Made by a program: the position numbers and the translations under genes
Shown: positions 1 to 5,939 of the stretch, in pieces
Position numbering within the stretch: the first letter of the stretch is position 1
Layout: each line of letters begins with the position of its first letter
Notes under the pieces: model-generated
What the model was told of the DNA's origin: nothing
Seen by the model: the letters and a program-made list of their open reading frames with translations, nothing else
Databases searched by the model: none
NCBI GenBank assembly: GCA_964650695.1
Contig: CAZYVA010000096.1
Span: forward strand, 1 to 6,725
Source of the DNA: CAZYVA01 sp964650695
GTDB taxonomy: Bacteria > Bacillota > Clostridia > Lachnospirales > Lachnospiraceae
DNA: 6,725 nt
Reading direction: 5' to 3'

Positions 1-753
1 GCCGTAGAAATAACTTATACAGCAACCTTAAACGCGAATGCCACCACAGGCTTTGACGCGAATAAAAACAGCGCAACCCTCACTTTCAGCCAATCACCAA
101 ACGCGACAAGCAATGCAGACAGAACAACCTATACCTACACCTTCTCCATCGACGGCAGCATACTGGGGGATGAGTCAGGACACGAGTTGACCAAAACCGG
201 CGTGGATGAGTGGACTGAAGGAGAGCATACGACCGAATATCAGCCTTTGCAAGGAGCAGAGTTTACGCTCTACAGCGATGAAAATTGCACAAATAAGGTT
301 TCTGCTATAAGTGGGAATCCAACAACTACGGACGCAAGCGGAAACATAACATTCAACGGGCTGGATGGGAATATAGAATATTGGCTAAAAGAGACAAAAG
401 CCCCAGAGGGATATTCCGTCAACGAAACAGCATACAAGATAAAATTTGTTCCGACCTATGACACTACTAGCGGAAAAATGACTTCTTATGAAGTGCAAAT
501 TGATGATGCAACAGTGGTTACGTATAGCTATACAGAAGGGCAGGGCGGTGCAAATGCATCAATAGGTATACAATACGGAACAACAGAGGGCACCAGTGAG
601 CAGATTCAAACAACCGAAATCAAAAACACCAAGCTTGCCTCCCTCCCGTCCACCGGTGGCATCGGCACGACGATCTTCACCATCGGCGGCATCGTGATCA
701 TGGTGGCGGCAGCAGCGCTGTACTTTGCAAACCGCAAAAAGAAAGATGCTTAA
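1..753 (+). CDS. LPXTG-anchored pilin / SpaA-type isopeptide protein (5' partial)
   Basis: The frame is open from base 1, so the start lies upstream; 250 codons remain. Residues 1-60 resemble the end of a fimbrial isopeptide-formation D2 domain (ITYTATLNANA, then TYTYTFSIDG). Residues 63-211 form a SpaA/CnaB domain: Lys65 in LTKTG, the E-box LKETKAPEGY with Glu131, and Asn209 in EIKNTK. These are the three residues expected for an internal Lys-Asn isopeptide bond. Next come the sorting signal LPSTGG (215-220), a hydrophobic helix and the tail NRKKKDA, so the protein is exported and joined to other pilins or to the wall by a sortase. The two class C sortases from 1653 are the likely enzymes. 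Whether it is the backbone or a minor subunit cannot be told without the N-terminus. Base composition jumps near 625 from AT-rich to GC-rich. Confidence 0.93.
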   Translation, partial: AVEITYTATLNANATTGFDANKNSATLTFSQSPNATSNADRTTYTYTFSIDGSILGDESGHELTKTGVDEWTEGEHTTEYQPLQGAEFTLYSDENCTNKVSAISGNPTTTDASGNITFNGLDGNIEYWLKETKAPEGYSVNETAYKIKFVPTYDTTSGKMTSYEVQIDDATVVTYSYTEGQGGANASIGIQYGTTEGTSEQIQTTEIKNTKLASLPSTGGIGTTIFTIGGIVIMVAAAALYFANRKKKDA

Positions 754-807
754 CCCGAACAGGAGATCATCAAACGGAAAAGCATTACTACAAAGACAGG
801 ATCCTAT

Positions 808-859
808 ATGGGCCATATCCCATCGCGGGGCCGGGGGAGGGAGGTTCCTTCCTCCGGGG
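808..859 (+). other. Two adjacent inverted repeats between the pilin and tnpA
   Basis: ATGGG (808-812) pairs with CCCAT (819-823) across a six-base loop. GGAGGGAGG (836-844) pairs with CCTTCCTCC (847-855) with one G-T wobble, and outer CC/GG pairs are possible. No run of T follows, so a standard intrinsic terminator is not supported. The hairpins could be a weak terminator or processing site behind the pilin gene, or the left-end hairpin of the IS200-type element that starts nearby. The sequence does not decide between these. Confidence 0.4.
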
Positions 860-896
860 ATCCTCTTGGGAGGGCATTAAGAATTGGAGAACAATC

Positions 897-1307
897 ATGG
901 CTATGAAAAGATTGAATGAAAATGAACCGTATGAAGGACATTACCAATTTATTGGTGCGACGAAATATCGGCTGAATTTATTTATGGAAGAAGAGATGAG
1001 AACCCGCTTAAAGGAAATCATTCAAGAGATCATAAATAAGCTGGAAGATACGGAGTCGGTTGAGAGTACGGTCGCATATAATCATATACATGTTCTCATT
1101 CATACAAAATTGGAACCAAGTAATGTGGCACAAAGATTATTCGGAATCTCGTCAAGATTGATGAGGAAAGAGTATCCTGAACTCGTTGAGAAAGCAAAAA
1201 AAGGATTATGGGGCGGGAAATCATGTGAGGCGATTGTTGATGAAAACCACCTGAAAAATTGCATTTCTTATATCAAGAGGCATAATCCAGATAATACAAA
1301 GTGTTGA
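897..1307 (+). CDS. tnpA: IS200/IS605-family TnpA transposase (Y1/HUH)
   Basis: At 136 residues it has the usual size for this family. It cuts and rejoins single-stranded DNA at the hairpin ends of the element through a covalent phosphotyrosine. Visible marks are the N-terminal strand ending in ATKYRLNLF (family pattern tKYR), the HUH motif His63-Ile-His65 in YNHIHVLIH, the LWGGK segment near 105, and the C-terminal helix ISYIKRH with candidate nucleophile Tyr125. In the family a Gln usually sits four residues after the Tyr and helps bind the metal; here that place is His129. The start is ATG 897 with GGAGA at 886-890; ATG 903 is a possible alternative. The gene is AT-rich relative to the sortases, which fits acquisition. 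No tnpB lies next to it. Confidence 0.9.
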   Translation: MAMKRLNENEPYEGHYQFIGATKYRLNLFMEEEMRTRLKEIIQEIINKLEDTESVESTVAYNHIHVLIHTKLEPSNVAQRLFGISSRLMRKEYPELVEKAKKGLWGGKSCEAIVDENHLKNCISYIKRHNPDNTKC

Positions 1308-1652
1308 TAAATAGGAAAATGCTGGTCTGAAGAGGTTTAAAGGAATGACAATGATGAGATGAAGAAGTTGACCTGCAAGTTCGTGGAACATGGATTATGT
1401 TTACACGGCACAATCTTATAGCGAGAGGAGATTCTCGTCTGTGCGGCGGGCACTTGACAGGGGTTGAGGTGGGTGATGAATCGTTTCCTTGCTGCAAGCT
1501 TAGATACTTCAGGTGAAGTAGCCCAAGGCTGACGGGGAAAGTATTTACCGTCTGACCCAAGCCTTACAACAACAAAGGTCACGCTTCGATCCGCAGCATA
1601 ACAATTTTCAAGTCACAACAGCAGATACCTGACAACAGCAAGGAGAGGCCGG
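1308..1652. other. 345-base stretch without an intact gene between tnpA and the first sortase
   Basis: There is no credible complete gene here on either strand. Bases 1308-1402 show nothing clear. From about 1403 to 1582 the sequence is dense in complementary segments, described separately as a possible omega-RNA/right-end structure. A frame free of stops runs from 1358 to the TGA at 1514-1516 (52 codons, including NLIARG and ending CCKLRYFR). It has no plausible start and may be the decayed end of a tnpB gene. Bases 1583-1640 look like plain leader, and AGGAG at 1641-1645 is the ribosome binding site of the sortase at 1653. No convincing promoter was found. Confidence 0.6.
1403..1582 (+). 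ncRNA. Putative omega-RNA-like / right-end structured region
   Basis: Several helices can be drawn. GCACA 1408-1412 pairs with TGTGC 1440-1444 and encloses CGAGA 1422-1426 with TCTCG 1433-1437. CTTG 1488-1491 pairs with CAAG 1495-1498. TACTTCA 1505-1511 pairs with TGAAGTA 1514-1520. AAGGCT 1525-1530 pairs with AGCCTT 1560-1565 and encloses GACGG 1531-1535 with CCGTC 1548-1552. TGACC 1553-1557 can also pair with GGTCA 1577-1581, which would make a pseudoknot with the AAGGCT helix. IS605-type elements encode a structured guide scaffold (omega RNA) over the tnpB end and right end, and the position fits. Identity as an omega RNA is inferred from position and structure only; it may simply be right-end DNA hairpins. 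Confidence 0.35.
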
Positions 1653-2558
1653 ATGAAGATCAGAGCAAATACAAAAAATATAATCATAGTGGTGATATTT
1701 CTCGCCGGCTTGTCCTTACTGCTGTACCCGTTTGTCGCCAACCAGTGGAACACCTACCGCCAAAAACAGCTTATCAGCGACTATGAAACCAAAGTCGCCG
1801 AGCTGGAAGCGGCCGGGCAGATCGACTACGAGGCGGAGCTTGCGGCGGCGGAAGCCTACAACGCAAAACTGGTTCCCAGCGTCCTGCCGGATTCCTTTGC
1901 GGTGGGCGAGGAACTGGGCGCGCAAGACAAGGAATACATGTCCCTGCTGAACCTGGCGGGGGACGGTGTGATGGGGACGGTGGAGATCCCGAAGATCGCG
2001 ATCACCCTTCCCATTTTCCACACGACGACGGAGGAAGTGCTGAAGCAAGGCGCGGGACACCTGGCGGGAAGTTCCCTCCCGGTTGGCGGGGAAAGCACCC
2101 ATGCAGTCGTGACGGCGCACCGGGGGCTGCCCAGCGCGGCATTATTTACCGATCTTGACAAGCTGGAAGAAGGGGACCATTTCCTCTTCCATATATTGAA
2201 AGAAACGCTCTGCTACGAGGTGGATCAGATCCTTGTGGTGGAGCCGGAAGACACCGGTGCGCTCGGTGTGACGGAGGGGGAGGATCTGGCGACGCTTGTG
2301 ACCTGCACCCCTTACGGGGTCAACTCCCACCGCCTGCTCGTGCGGGGGCATCGCGTCCCCTACGAAGAGAGCGTGGCGGATGAGCATGTGCCGCTGTCCG
2401 ATTTCAGCCTGCACACCAATTACCTTTTGTGGGTCATTGTCGGCATCGCGGTGACGGCAGCGTTCATCTTTTTCCTGTATAAGAAGGACAAAGCGCGGAG
2501 GGCAGGTCTGGCCGGGATCCAGGAGGCTCCGGGGCCGGAAGAGGGGCGGGAGCCATGA
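1653..2558 (+). CDS. Class C (pilin-polymerising) sortase, first of tandem pair
   Basis: This 301-residue membrane-bound transpeptidase cleaves LPXTG-type signals between Thr and Gly and joins pilins to one another. It has a membrane segment at about 9-27 and a second C-terminal one at about 257-275, the two-anchor layout typical of class C. The catalytic set is His156 (TAHRG), Cys218 (TCTPYG) and Arg227 (NSHRLLVRG). The Cys-to-Arg spacing of nine residues is as in known pilus sortases. Class C enzymes carry a lid with a DPF/DPW-like motif; the best match here is Asp80-Ser-Phe82, lacking the Pro. ATG 1653 has AGGAG at 1641-1645. The stop overlaps the next sortase start by four bases (ATGA). 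Its natural substrate is probably the LPSTGG pilin ending at 753, now separated from it by the insertion element. Confidence 0.95.
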   Translation: MKIRANTKNIIIVVIFLAGLSLLLYPFVANQWNTYRQKQLISDYETKVAELEAAGQIDYEAELAAAEAYNAKLVPSVLPDSFAVGEELGAQDKEYMSLLNLAGDGVMGTVEIPKIAITLPIFHTTTEEVLKQGAGHLAGSSLPVGGESTHAVVTAHRGLPSAALFTDLDKLEEGDHFLFHILKETLCYEVDQILVVEPEDTGALGVTEGEDLATLVTCTPYGVNSHRLLVRGHRVPYEESVADEHVPLSDFSLHTNYLLWVIVGIAVTAAFIFFLYKKDKARRAGLAGIQEAPGPEEGREP

Positions 2559-3442
2559 GAAGGAAGATCGTGAACATCCTGCTCGGCCTGCTGTTCCTCG
2601 CGGGGCTTGGGGTGCTGTCCTACCCGACCATCGCCGACCAGTGGAACAGCTACCGGCAGCAACGGCTGATTTCCGATTACAAGACGGCGGTTGCCGAAAT
2701 GTCGCCGGAGGATTTCACGGCGGCATGGGAGGCGGCGAGAGCCTACAATGATTCTTTTGAGAAAAACAACATTTACGGGGATGTGTTCGGGACCGAAAGC
2801 CTGGAGCTGGAGGACACGGAATACTGGAAGGTACTCAACATCGCGGGAAATGGCGTGATGGGCTACCTGACGATCCCGAAGATCGATATCCAGCTATCCA
2901 TTTACCACGGGACCAGTGAGGACGTCCTGCAAACGGGCGTGGGGCATATGAACGGGACGAAGCTGCCGATCGGCGGGGAGAGTACCCACAGCGTACTGTC
3001 CGCCCACAGGGGGCTGCCGAGCGCGAAGCTGTTCACGGACATAGACCAGTTGGAGGCGGGGGATTGTTTTTACATCCATGTGCTGGATGAAGACCTGGCG
3101 TATGAGGTGGATCAGATCCTCCCGATGGTGGATAAGGACGACATGGAAACGCTCAGCTCGGCGCTGCAGGTCGTAGAGGGGCAGGATTACGTGACGCTGT
3201 TCACCTGCACGCCTTACGGGGTCAACTCGCACCGCCTGCTTGTGCGGGGCCACCGGGTACCGTATGACGGGGACATGGATCCCGATGCGGAAGATTCCCT
3301 TATGGATAAGATAAAAAAATACTACATGCTGTTCCTGTTGGCGGGGCTGGCGGTTACGGCACTGGCGATACTGGTGATCAGGAAATTTTCCCGGACGCCG
3401 AGGAAGCGGAAGGGCGGGACTGGCAAGGAGGGTGAAAAGTGA
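2555..3442 (+). CDS. Class C (pilin-polymerising) sortase, second of tandem pair
   Basis: This is a 295-residue paralogue of the preceding sortase with the same layout: membrane helix at about 7-24, catalytic His151 (SAHRG), Cys218 (TCTPYG) and Arg227 (NSHRLLVRG), and a second membrane helix at about 257-275 before a Lys/Arg-rich tail. The candidate lid motif is Asp76-Val-Phe78, again without the usual Pro. Shared blocks such as QWN-YRQ--LISDY, GGESTH and YEVDQIL, plus near-identical DNA around the active-site Cys, point to tandem duplication. In pilus operons paired class C sortases often divide labour between backbone and accessory pilins; that division is assumed, not visible here. ATG 2555 overlaps the upstream stop by four bases, and its own TGA overlaps the next GTG start by four, so translation is probably coupled. 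Confidence 0.95.
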   Translation: MRRKIVNILLGLLFLAGLGVLSYPTIADQWNSYRQQRLISDYKTAVAEMSPEDFTAAWEAARAYNDSFEKNNIYGDVFGTESLELEDTEYWKVLNIAGNGVMGYLTIPKIDIQLSIYHGTSEDVLQTGVGHMNGTKLPIGGESTHSVLSAHRGLPSAKLFTDIDQLEAGDCFYIHVLDEDLAYEVDQILPMVDKDDMETLSSALQVVEGQDYVTLFTCTPYGVNSHRLLVRGHRVPYDGDMDPDAEDSLMDKIKKYYMLFLLAGLAVTALAILVIRKFSRTPRKRKGGTGKEGEK

Positions 3443-4479
3443 GAAAGAAAAAGGTTTTGAGGAAAGGCGCCGCGCTTGCGCTTGTATGCGCGCTGGGCGC
3501 CGGGATGTTTGCCCTCGCGGACAGGGAGACTGCGGCGGCGGATGCCATCGATACGGATGCGGCGTGTTCGCTGACATTGCAGATGAGCAGCGCGGAGTTT
3601 CGGGCTGACCTGGCGGGGAAGGGGATTACGGTGAATGTATACCGGGTTGCGGACGTGACGGCGGCGGGGAAGTACGAATTGACAGAAGCGTTCGGCGGTA
3701 GTACAGACCTGAGCGGCCACCTGGCCGGGATTTCCAGCGCGACGACGGCGGAGGATTGGGAGACATACAGCCAGGAAGCCTACGCGGTGGTGGAGACGGC
3801 AGAGGCGGCGGGAAGCGAAGTGGCACAGCCAACGGGATGCCCGGCTAAGATGGCCGTTACCGCGGACAGCGGCGCGGTGACGGTGCAAAACCTGAAGCCG
3901 GGCCTGTACCTGGTGGCTCCGGCGGCGGTGGACAGCGTTTATTACCGGTACACGTTCACCCCGTTCCTGTCGGCGCTCCCGTACAATTACTACTATAGCG
4001 GAGGGGAGGACAACTGGGTCTATGATCTGAGCGTGGATCTGAAAGTGGGGCGGGAACGTCTTTACGGTTCCCTGGAGATCACAAAGACGCTGGAAAATTA
4101 CAACAGCCTGACGCAGGAGGGCTATTTCGTTTTCCAGGTTGAAGGGAAAAATGAAGCGGGCGATATCGAGTACAGCAACACGGTTTCCCTGACGTTCACG
4201 GAGGAAGGAAGCCAGACGGCGGCGTTGGAGATCCCGTCGGGCCTGACGGTGACGGTGACGGAGGTGTACAGCGGCGCAAGCTATGAGGTGACGTCGGATA
4301 GGACGGTCACGCTGGCCGGGCCGGTCAAGGCGGAGGAGGTTTCAACCGTGAGCTTCACAAACGATTACAATGAAAAGCTGATCCCTGGGACCGGCGTGCT
4401 GAACCACTTCACGGCGGCCCAGGCGGACGACGGGACGCTCCGGTGGAACGGCGGACAGGTTGACGCGGGGAACGAATAG
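3439..4479 (+). CDS. Secreted CnaB/SpaA-like two-domain surface protein without membrane anchor
   Basis: The 346-residue product begins with a signal peptide (KKK, hydrophobic core, likely cut after ALA at 25-27). Residues 43-205 resemble a pilin-type CnaB/SpaA domain: ITVNVYRVADV, the NLKPGLYLV motif near 151-159, then YTFTPFLSALPY. Residues 206-313 look like a second CnaB-like domain (possibly the DUF5979 type) with Lys216 in ITKTL, Glu275 in VTEVY and Asn308 in FTNDY, in the right order for a Lys-Asn isopeptide bond. IPGTG (315-319) matches the form of a sortase signal, but only a short polar tail follows, with no membrane helix. The start is GTG 3439, with AAGGAGGG at 3425-3432, overlapping the sortase stop by four bases. 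It could be an accessory pilin or a matrix protein of the TasA-like fibre; the role is not established. Confidence 0.85.
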   Translation: MRKKKVLRKGAALALVCALGAGMFALADRETAAADAIDTDAACSLTLQMSSAEFRADLAGKGITVNVYRVADVTAAGKYELTEAFGGSTDLSGHLAGISSATTAEDWETYSQEAYAVVETAEAAGSEVAQPTGCPAKMAVTADSGAVTVQNLKPGLYLVAPAAVDSVYYRYTFTPFLSALPYNYYYSGGEDNWVYDLSVDLKVGRERLYGSLEITKTLENYNSLTQEGYFVFQVEGKNEAGDIEYSNTVSLTFTEEGSQTAALEIPSGLTVTVTEVYSGASYEVTSDRTVTLAGPVKAEEVSTVSFTNDYNEKLIPGTGVLNHFTAAQADDGTLRWNGGQVDAGNE

Positions 4480-4496
4480 GAAGGGGGCTGGGAGCG

Positions 4497-5018
4497 ATGA
4501 GAGGATGTTGGAACAGGAAAAAAGCAGCGCTGACGGCCGCCGCATTGGTTTTGGCCGGAGGGATGGGCATTCAGGGAACCCTGGCGTACTTTACGACGTA
4601 TGCCTCGGCGACCGGCAGCCTGCCCCTGTCCCTTGGCAGCACCACAACAGAGATCAAGGAAACGGTGGGAGACCGGACGAAGGAGATCCAGATCGTGAAC
4701 ACCGGGGAGACGGACTGCTATGTACGCGTGAGAGTGTTCGCCGGGGATTTGTTCACGATCAAGTATGTGGATGAAACAGGCTCGTGGAGCAAGGGGGAGG
4801 GGGAGGACGACTGGTACTATTATAATAAGGTCTTGCCGGCCGGCGATACGACGGAGACGCTGAAGGTCATCATCAATGTTCCGGATGGGTATACGGAGGA
4901 TTTCAACGTGGCGGTCGTGCAGGAGTGTACCCCGGTCCTGTACCAGGAGGACGGTACGCCTTACGCGGACTGGGACCTGGCGAAGGCAAGCACGGGCGGA
5001 GAGGAGGCTGGTAAGTGA
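4497..5018 (+). CDS. TasA/camelysin-like protein with SipW-type signal peptide (short)
   Basis: This 173-residue secreted protein has the N-terminal pattern of SipW-dependent exports: basic start (RKK), hydrophobic stretch, then GTLAYFTTYASA at 27-38. Its body has recognisable TasA/camelysin-like features: IVNTGETDCYVRVRV at 66-80 and a Trp-Tyr-rich block DDWYYYNKVLPAGDTTE at 104-120. TasA of Bacillus subtilis forms biofilm fibres, and camelysins are surface metalloproteases of the same broad fold; no zinc-binding HExxH is visible here, so a structural role is more likely. ATG 4497 follows the previous stop by 17 bases, with AAGGGGG at 4481-4487 as ribosome binding site. The stop overlaps or abuts the next gene. 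Processing would require a SipW-like signal peptidase, which is not in the window. Confidence 0.85.
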   Translation: MRGCWNRKKAALTAAALVLAGGMGIQGTLAYFTTYASATGSLPLSLGSTTTEIKETVGDRTKEIQIVNTGETDCYVRVRVFAGDLFTIKYVDETGSWSKGEGEDDWYYYNKVLPAGDTTETLKVIINVPDGYTEDFNVAVVQECTPVLYQEDGTPYADWDLAKASTGGEEAGK

Positions 5019-5803
5019 TGGGTAAACAGAAAAAAGCCTCCCATATAAGGAAAATGAGAATATCAACCCTTGCGCTTTTTGTGGCGGCGGTATTGCTGCT
5101 GATCGGGAGCGCAGTGGGAAGCACAAAGGCGGCGCTGACGTATTTCAGCGAGAATTACACCGCGCAGATCCAGGCGGCGCAGATCGGCGTGACGCTGCTG
5201 GAAAACGGGAAAGCTGTGAGTACGAGGGATTTCACGGGCGCAAGCACGGATGACGGGTTTACGTCCAGCGGCAGCGGGAAGCTGCTGGAGAACCTTCTAA
5301 AAGACGGTGAGCAGCTCAAGCCCGGACAGAAATATGAAGAAACGCTGGCTGTCCAGAACAGCGGGGGGATCGATGCGTATGTGCGTGTCAGGGTCACGAA
5401 AAACTGGATGAACGCGGACGGGAAGACGAAAAACACATCGCTCTCGCCGGATCAGATCGACCTGAAGCTGGCGGATGGCTGGATCATTGACGGCAATGCC
5501 TCCACAAAGGAGCGGACGGTCCTGTATTACCCGAAAGCGTTGGCGGCGGGAGCGACCTCTTCCGCATTTGCGGACGGCATCCGGATAGACACTTCCGTCC
5601 TGACGGATTTCACCACGCAGGAAACGGTGGCGGAGGACGGCAGCGCTACAACCACGACCGTCTATGCCTACGATGGGGCGAAGTTCAGCGTGACGGCGGA
5701 GGTGGACGCGGTGCAGGCCCACAATGCCGCAGACGCGGCTAAGAGCGCGTGGGGCGTGGATGTGCGCATAGGCGCGGACGGCACGCTCAGCCTGGCGCAG
5801 TAA
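5018..5803 (+). CDS. TasA/camelysin-like protein with SipW-type signal peptide (long)
   Basis: This protein of 261 residues has a basic N-terminus, a membrane-crossing stretch at about 15-34 and the SipW-type site STKAALTYFSENYTA (35-49). Family-like blocks follow: VQNSGGIDAYVRVRVTKNW (112-130), GWIIDGNASTKERTVLYYPK (154-173), and a C-terminal section with VTAEVDAVQAHNAADAAKSA and WGVDV. The last resembles the conserved end of clostridial camelysin/TasA-like proteins. No metalloprotease motif is seen, so it is probably a fibre subunit or fibre-associated protein. Two starts are possible: ATG 5018, sharing one base with the upstream stop (TGATG), or GTG 5015 (four-base overlap). GAGGAGG at 5001-5007 suits either, and ATG is preferred for its codon. 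There is no sorting signal, so any attachment would be through partners. Confidence 0.87.
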   Translation: MGKQKKASHIRKMRISTLALFVAAVLLLIGSAVGSTKAALTYFSENYTAQIQAAQIGVTLLENGKAVSTRDFTGASTDDGFTSSGSGKLLENLLKDGEQLKPGQKYEETLAVQNSGGIDAYVRVRVTKNWMNADGKTKNTSLSPDQIDLKLADGWIIDGNASTKERTVLYYPKALAAGATSSAFADGIRIDTSVLTDFTTQETVAEDGSATTTTVYAYDGAKFSVTAEVDAVQAHNAADAAKSAWGVDVRIGADGTLSLAQ

Positions 5804-5939
5804 GGGAACGATCCGAAAACTCAATGCAAAACGGAAAGGGATACATGATATCGTACCGATGAGTAGAAGAAACAGCAGTATAATGTGCGGGAAGAACCGG
5901 AAAGATGAGTTTTCGGGCACCTTGAAGGAGGGGAACGCA
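5804..5939. promoter_or_regulatory. 136-base leader before the VKTGD-anchored protein
   Basis: This is the only real gap in the run of genes from 1653. It contains TATAAT at 5879-5884, but the place of a -35 box holds nothing close to TTGACA, so a promoter is only weakly indicated. AAGGAGG at 5925-5931 is a strong ribosome binding site, eight bases before ATG 5940. An in-frame ATG at 5859 would add 27 polar residues ahead of the signal peptide and has no good binding site, so it is not preferred. No terminator hairpin was found. Confidence 0.3.

Larger units (their letters stand above)
775..1582 (+). mobile_element. IS200/IS605-family element or remnant (ends approximate)
   Basis: The stretch holds a Y1/HUH transposase gene, hairpins upstream of it, and a structured non-coding segment downstream. 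It is AT-richer in the transposase than the flanking sortase genes. IS200/IS605 elements have no terminal inverted repeats and make no target duplication; their ends are subterminal hairpins, so the boundaries cannot be read from a single copy. The left limit is placed after the pilin stop and before the first hairpin. The right limit is placed after the last pairing segment GGTCAC (1577-1582). The sortase ribosome binding site at 1641 must lie outside. No complete tnpB follows tnpA, so this is either an IS200-type single-gene element or an IS605-type element that lost tnpB. Confidence 0.55.

Noticed and set aside
559..816. Reverse-strand open frame of 85 codons opposite the pilin end
   Set aside because: It is antisense to the well-supported LPSTGG anchor region, with no ribosome binding site and low-complexity composition; it is a shadow of GC-rich codons.
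836..870. Intrinsic terminator after the pilin
   Set aside because: The hairpin is strong but lacks a T tract; it is kept only as an unassigned inverted repeat.
1368..1401. TTGACC with TGGATT or TATGTT as a promoter for the structured region
   Set aside because: The properly spaced -10 matches only three of six bases, and the better box is 22 bases away.
1454..1482. TTGACA at 1454-1459 as a -35 box of a promoter toward the sortases
   Set aside because: At 16-17 bases downstream there is only ATGAAT/TGAATC, a poor -10, and the site sits inside a region better explained as structured element sequence.
4245..4263. Short TGACGG repeat as a possible slippage tract
   Set aside because: Only three copies, in frame as Val-Thr codons of a beta strand; nothing suggests length variation.
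5859..5939. ATG 5859 as the true start of the VKTGD protein
   Set aside because: It is in frame, but it would put 27 polar residues before the signal peptide and has no good ribosome binding site, while ATG 5940 has AAGGAGG at ideal spacing.
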